The notes under the pieces were generated by a model that searched no databases, was not told the origin of the DNA, and saw only the letters and a list, made by a program, of their open reading frames with translations. A DNA stretch of 64,000 nt from assembly GCA_041395565.1 (NCBI GenBank), contig JAWLAI010000004.1:186001-250000 (forward strand). The letters run 5' to 3'. Numbering within the stretch: the stretch's first letter is position 1; each line of letters opens with the position of its first letter. The DNA is from Pseudomonadota bacterium (GTDB lineage: Bacteria; Pseudomonadota; Gammaproteobacteria; UBA9214). Position numbers and translations under genes: made by a program. Shown one piece after another: positions 62,642 to 64,000 of this stretch.

Positions 62642-62671
62642 CCGGCCGGGAGTGGCCCGGCTGCGGTTTTT
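62642..62671 (+). terminator. Intrinsic terminator after the thiolase-thioredoxin pair
   Basis: Stem CCG-GCCGGG (62642-62650) with CCCGGC..CGG (62656-62661 and 62664-62666), loop AGTGG, one small bulge, then TTTTT at 62667-62671. Placed 26 bases after the thioredoxin stop. Confidence 0.75.
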
Positions 62672-62748
62672 GGCTGATAATCGCATGCCACAGCCTCGCT
62701 AACCTGGGGTTTCCTCGGCAACGGTCGGCCTAGTACAGGGGGACATTC

Positions 62749-63150
62749 ATGTCTGACAACAACATCACCATCCAGAGCTCCAAGACCCGTGCATTCAACA
62801 AGATTCCCTGGACCTTCCTGATCATTGCCTATCTGGTGACGGCGCACCTGATCCGGCTGGACCTGGGCGGTGTGGCCGGCTATGTCTTCATCGCCCTGGG
62901 CGTACTGGTGCTGTTCCTGGAATTCTTCAAGTCCGGCGACATCAGCACGGCGACCTTCCTCGTCGACACCCTCACCGCCGTGACCGGGGTGATCGTGGCG
63001 ACGGCGCTGCTGTGTTACCTGTATTTCAAGCTGGGCCAGGCGCCGACCTTCTTTCACTGGTTCGGCTATGCCATTCTCGTCGGTGATGCGATCATGAGCC
63101 CGTTCAATTCCTTCCGCACCGCGCTGCGCAACTTCGGCGTCGGCGCCTGA
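62749..63150 (+). CDS. Small membrane protein of unknown function
   Basis: 133 residues. Four hydrophobic spans (FLIIAYLVTAHLI; GYVFIALGVLVLFLEF; TGVIVATALLCYLYF; HWFGYAILVGDAIM) and a hydrophilic N-terminus without a signal peptide. The spacer SGDISTATFLVDTLTAV suggests a conserved core. No named family recognised. Preceded by a weak GGGGG ribosome site, and 19 bp before the YjbQ-type gene. Confidence 0.75.
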   Translation: MSDNNITIQSSKTRAFNKIPWTFLIIAYLVTAHLIRLDLGGVAGYVFIALGVLVLFLEFFKSGDISTATFLVDTLTAVTGVIVATALLCYLYFKLGQAPTFFHWFGYAILVGDAIMSPFNSFRTALRNFGVGA

Positions 63151-63169
63151 ACGGACGCGGGGCAGGCCG

Positions 63170-63583
63170 GTGCGCGAGATCATCACCATCGGCACCGGGT
63201 CGCGCGAGGAACTGGTGGATATCACTGGCCAGGTGCAGGCCTGCGTACAGCGCAGCGGGGTGCGTGACGGCCTGGTCAGCGTGTATGCCCAGGGCGCGAC
63301 GGCCGCCGTGATGATCCAGGAGAACTGGGACGACAGCGTCCAGACCGACGTGGTGCACCTGCTGGCGCAGCTGATCCCGCGCGGGGCCTGGCTGCACGAC
63401 CGGCAGGACGGCAACGGCGACGCCCACCTCAAGTCCGGCCTGGTCGGACCCTCGGAAACCATTCCGCTGATCGACGGCAGGCTCGGCTTGTCGCGCTGGC
63501 AGAACATCTTCTTCTGCGAGTTCGACGGGCCGCGCAGCGAACGCAACATCGTCTGCACGGTCATACCCGACAGTCACTGCTGA
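63170..63583 (+). CDS. YjbQ/UPF0047-family protein
   Basis: 137 residues, GTG start. Motifs DITGQVQACVQRSGVRDGLV, AHLKSGLVGPSETIPLIDGR and LGLSRWQNIFFCEFDGPRSE are diagnostic of UPF0047/YjbQ; the conserved HLK and acidic residues are intact. E. coli YjbQ can act as a secondary thiamine-phosphate synthase, but its main role is uncertain. It lies directly after the membrane-protein gene. Confidence 0.9.
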   Translation: MREIITIGTGSREELVDITGQVQACVQRSGVRDGLVSVYAQGATAAVMIQENWDDSVQTDVVHLLAQLIPRGAWLHDRQDGNGDAHLKSGLVGPSETIPLIDGRLGLSRWQNIFFCEFDGPRSERNIVCTVIPDSHC

Positions 63584-63611
63584 ACCGTGCCTGCCGTGCA
63601 CGTTACCGACC

Positions 63612-64000
63612 ATGCCGATACTGGCCCACATGCTCGTCCTTATGCAGTTCACCGGTATCGGGGCGAGCTGTTTTCCGGTGGGCCTCGATCCGGCGGGCAG
63701 CCCCTGCTGGCTGCTGGCCTGCGTGCTCGGGCTCGGTGTGGGTGTCGTGACGCTCGGCTACAACCGTCCCGGTAATTTCGGCATCTATCCGCAACCGAAG
63801 GCGCAGGCGCAGCTGATTACCGCCGGTCCCTACCGTTACATCCGGCATCCCATGTATCTCGGCCTGCTGCTGACGATGCTCGGGATCGCCCTGTACAACG
63901 CGCACTGGCTCAATCTCGCCGGACTGGCGCTGGTCGCGGCGGCCGTCACGGGCAAGGTGCTGCTCGAGGAACGCCTGCTGCTGGCGCGGTTTCCGGACTA
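63612..64000 (+). CDS. Isoprenylcysteine carboxyl methyltransferase-like membrane protein (cut by window end)
   Basis: 129 complete codons are visible from ATG 63612; the frame has no stop before the window ends. Membrane segments near PCWLLACVLGLGVGVVTLG and MYLGLLLTMLGIALYN. The hallmark GPYRYIRHPMYLGLLL is the SAM-binding motif of the ICMT/phospholipid methyltransferase group, and VLLEERLL follows as expected. Substrate unknown. The missing C-terminus should hold the last short motif. Confidence 0.82.
   Translation, partial: MPILAHMLVLMQFTGIGASCFPVGLDPAGSPCWLLACVLGLGVGVVTLGYNRPGNFGIYPQPKAQAQLITAGPYRYIRHPMYLGLLLTMLGIALYNAHWLNLAGLALVAAAVTGKVLLEERLLLARFPD

Noticed and set aside
1..64000. CRISPR arrays, insertion sequences, rRNA operons, prophage genes
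   Set aside because: None seen: no regularly spaced repeats, transposase or phage structural motifs, and only one tRNA.

Overview
The window reads as about 64 kb of chromosome from a high-G+C, Gram-negative bacterium, most likely a non-enteric gammaproteobacterium. Supporting this are the gene order pcnB-folK-deoxynucleoside kinase-panB-panC-panD, a KpsMTED-type capsule exporter, several Slp-type outer-membrane lipoproteins, and a rhombosortase. The rhombosortase sits beside a protein carrying a GlyGly-CTERM-like signal. No phage genes, transposases, integrases, CRISPR arrays or rRNA genes were found. Genus-level placement is not possible from the sequence alone; the lineage call is inference.

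Layout. 1-5.1 kb: end of a sulfotransferase-like gene, then a leftward capsule-export operon (lipoprotein, kpsM, kpsT, kpsE, kpsD) with overlapping or near-overlapping genes. 5.4-8.6 kb: a large secreted TIGR03790-like protein with a duplicated C-terminal domain. 8.65-10.3 kb: an AT-rich patch with one GSCFA-family gene, ending beside tRNA-Glu(CTC). 10.5-15.3 kb: RNA polyadenylation, folate and pantothenate genes, closed by a terminator. 15.4-18.9 kb: small exported proteins, including a tandem duplicated pair, and a TlpA-like thioredoxin. 19-30 kb: metabolism and envelope genes (EamA transporter, cytidylate-kinase-like protein, YgiQ radical SAM, PpnN nucleosidase, exported methyltransferase, DUF502, Tat-lipoprotein patatin) and a repeat-rich Gly/Arg/Tyr protein.

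30.8-32.8 kb holds the most unusual gene: a Clp1/Grc3-type P-loop polynucleotide-kinase-like module fused to a complete RNase Z-type metallo-beta-lactamase. 32.9-36.3 kb is a leftward cluster of three Slp-family lipoproteins with a Nudix hydrolase. 37-54 kb is mixed housekeeping: MazG-like pyrophosphohydrolase, PhoD-like phosphatase, amino-acid permease, serine hydrolase, CBS protein, glutaredoxin-like protein, ATP-grasp, endonuclease V, SagB-like oxidoreductase, glutamine amidotransferase, DNA polymerase IV, metallophosphoesterase and a phospholipase-D-type synthase.

54.9-59.1 kb holds a dihaem peroxidase lipoprotein. Next to it is a 709-residue beta-propeller/DUF11/sorting-signal/outer-membrane-barrel fusion, divergent from a rhombosortase. 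59.2-64 kb: an alcohol dehydrogenase-like gene, MscS channel, TtcA-like tRNA thiolase, thioredoxin, a membrane protein, a YjbQ-type protein and the start of an isoprenylcysteine-methyltransferase-like membrane protein cut by the window edge.

The best candidates for undescribed biology are the kinase-RNase Z fusion, the rhombosortase with its internal-signal barrel fusion, and the low-G+C GSCFA patch beside tRNA-Glu.
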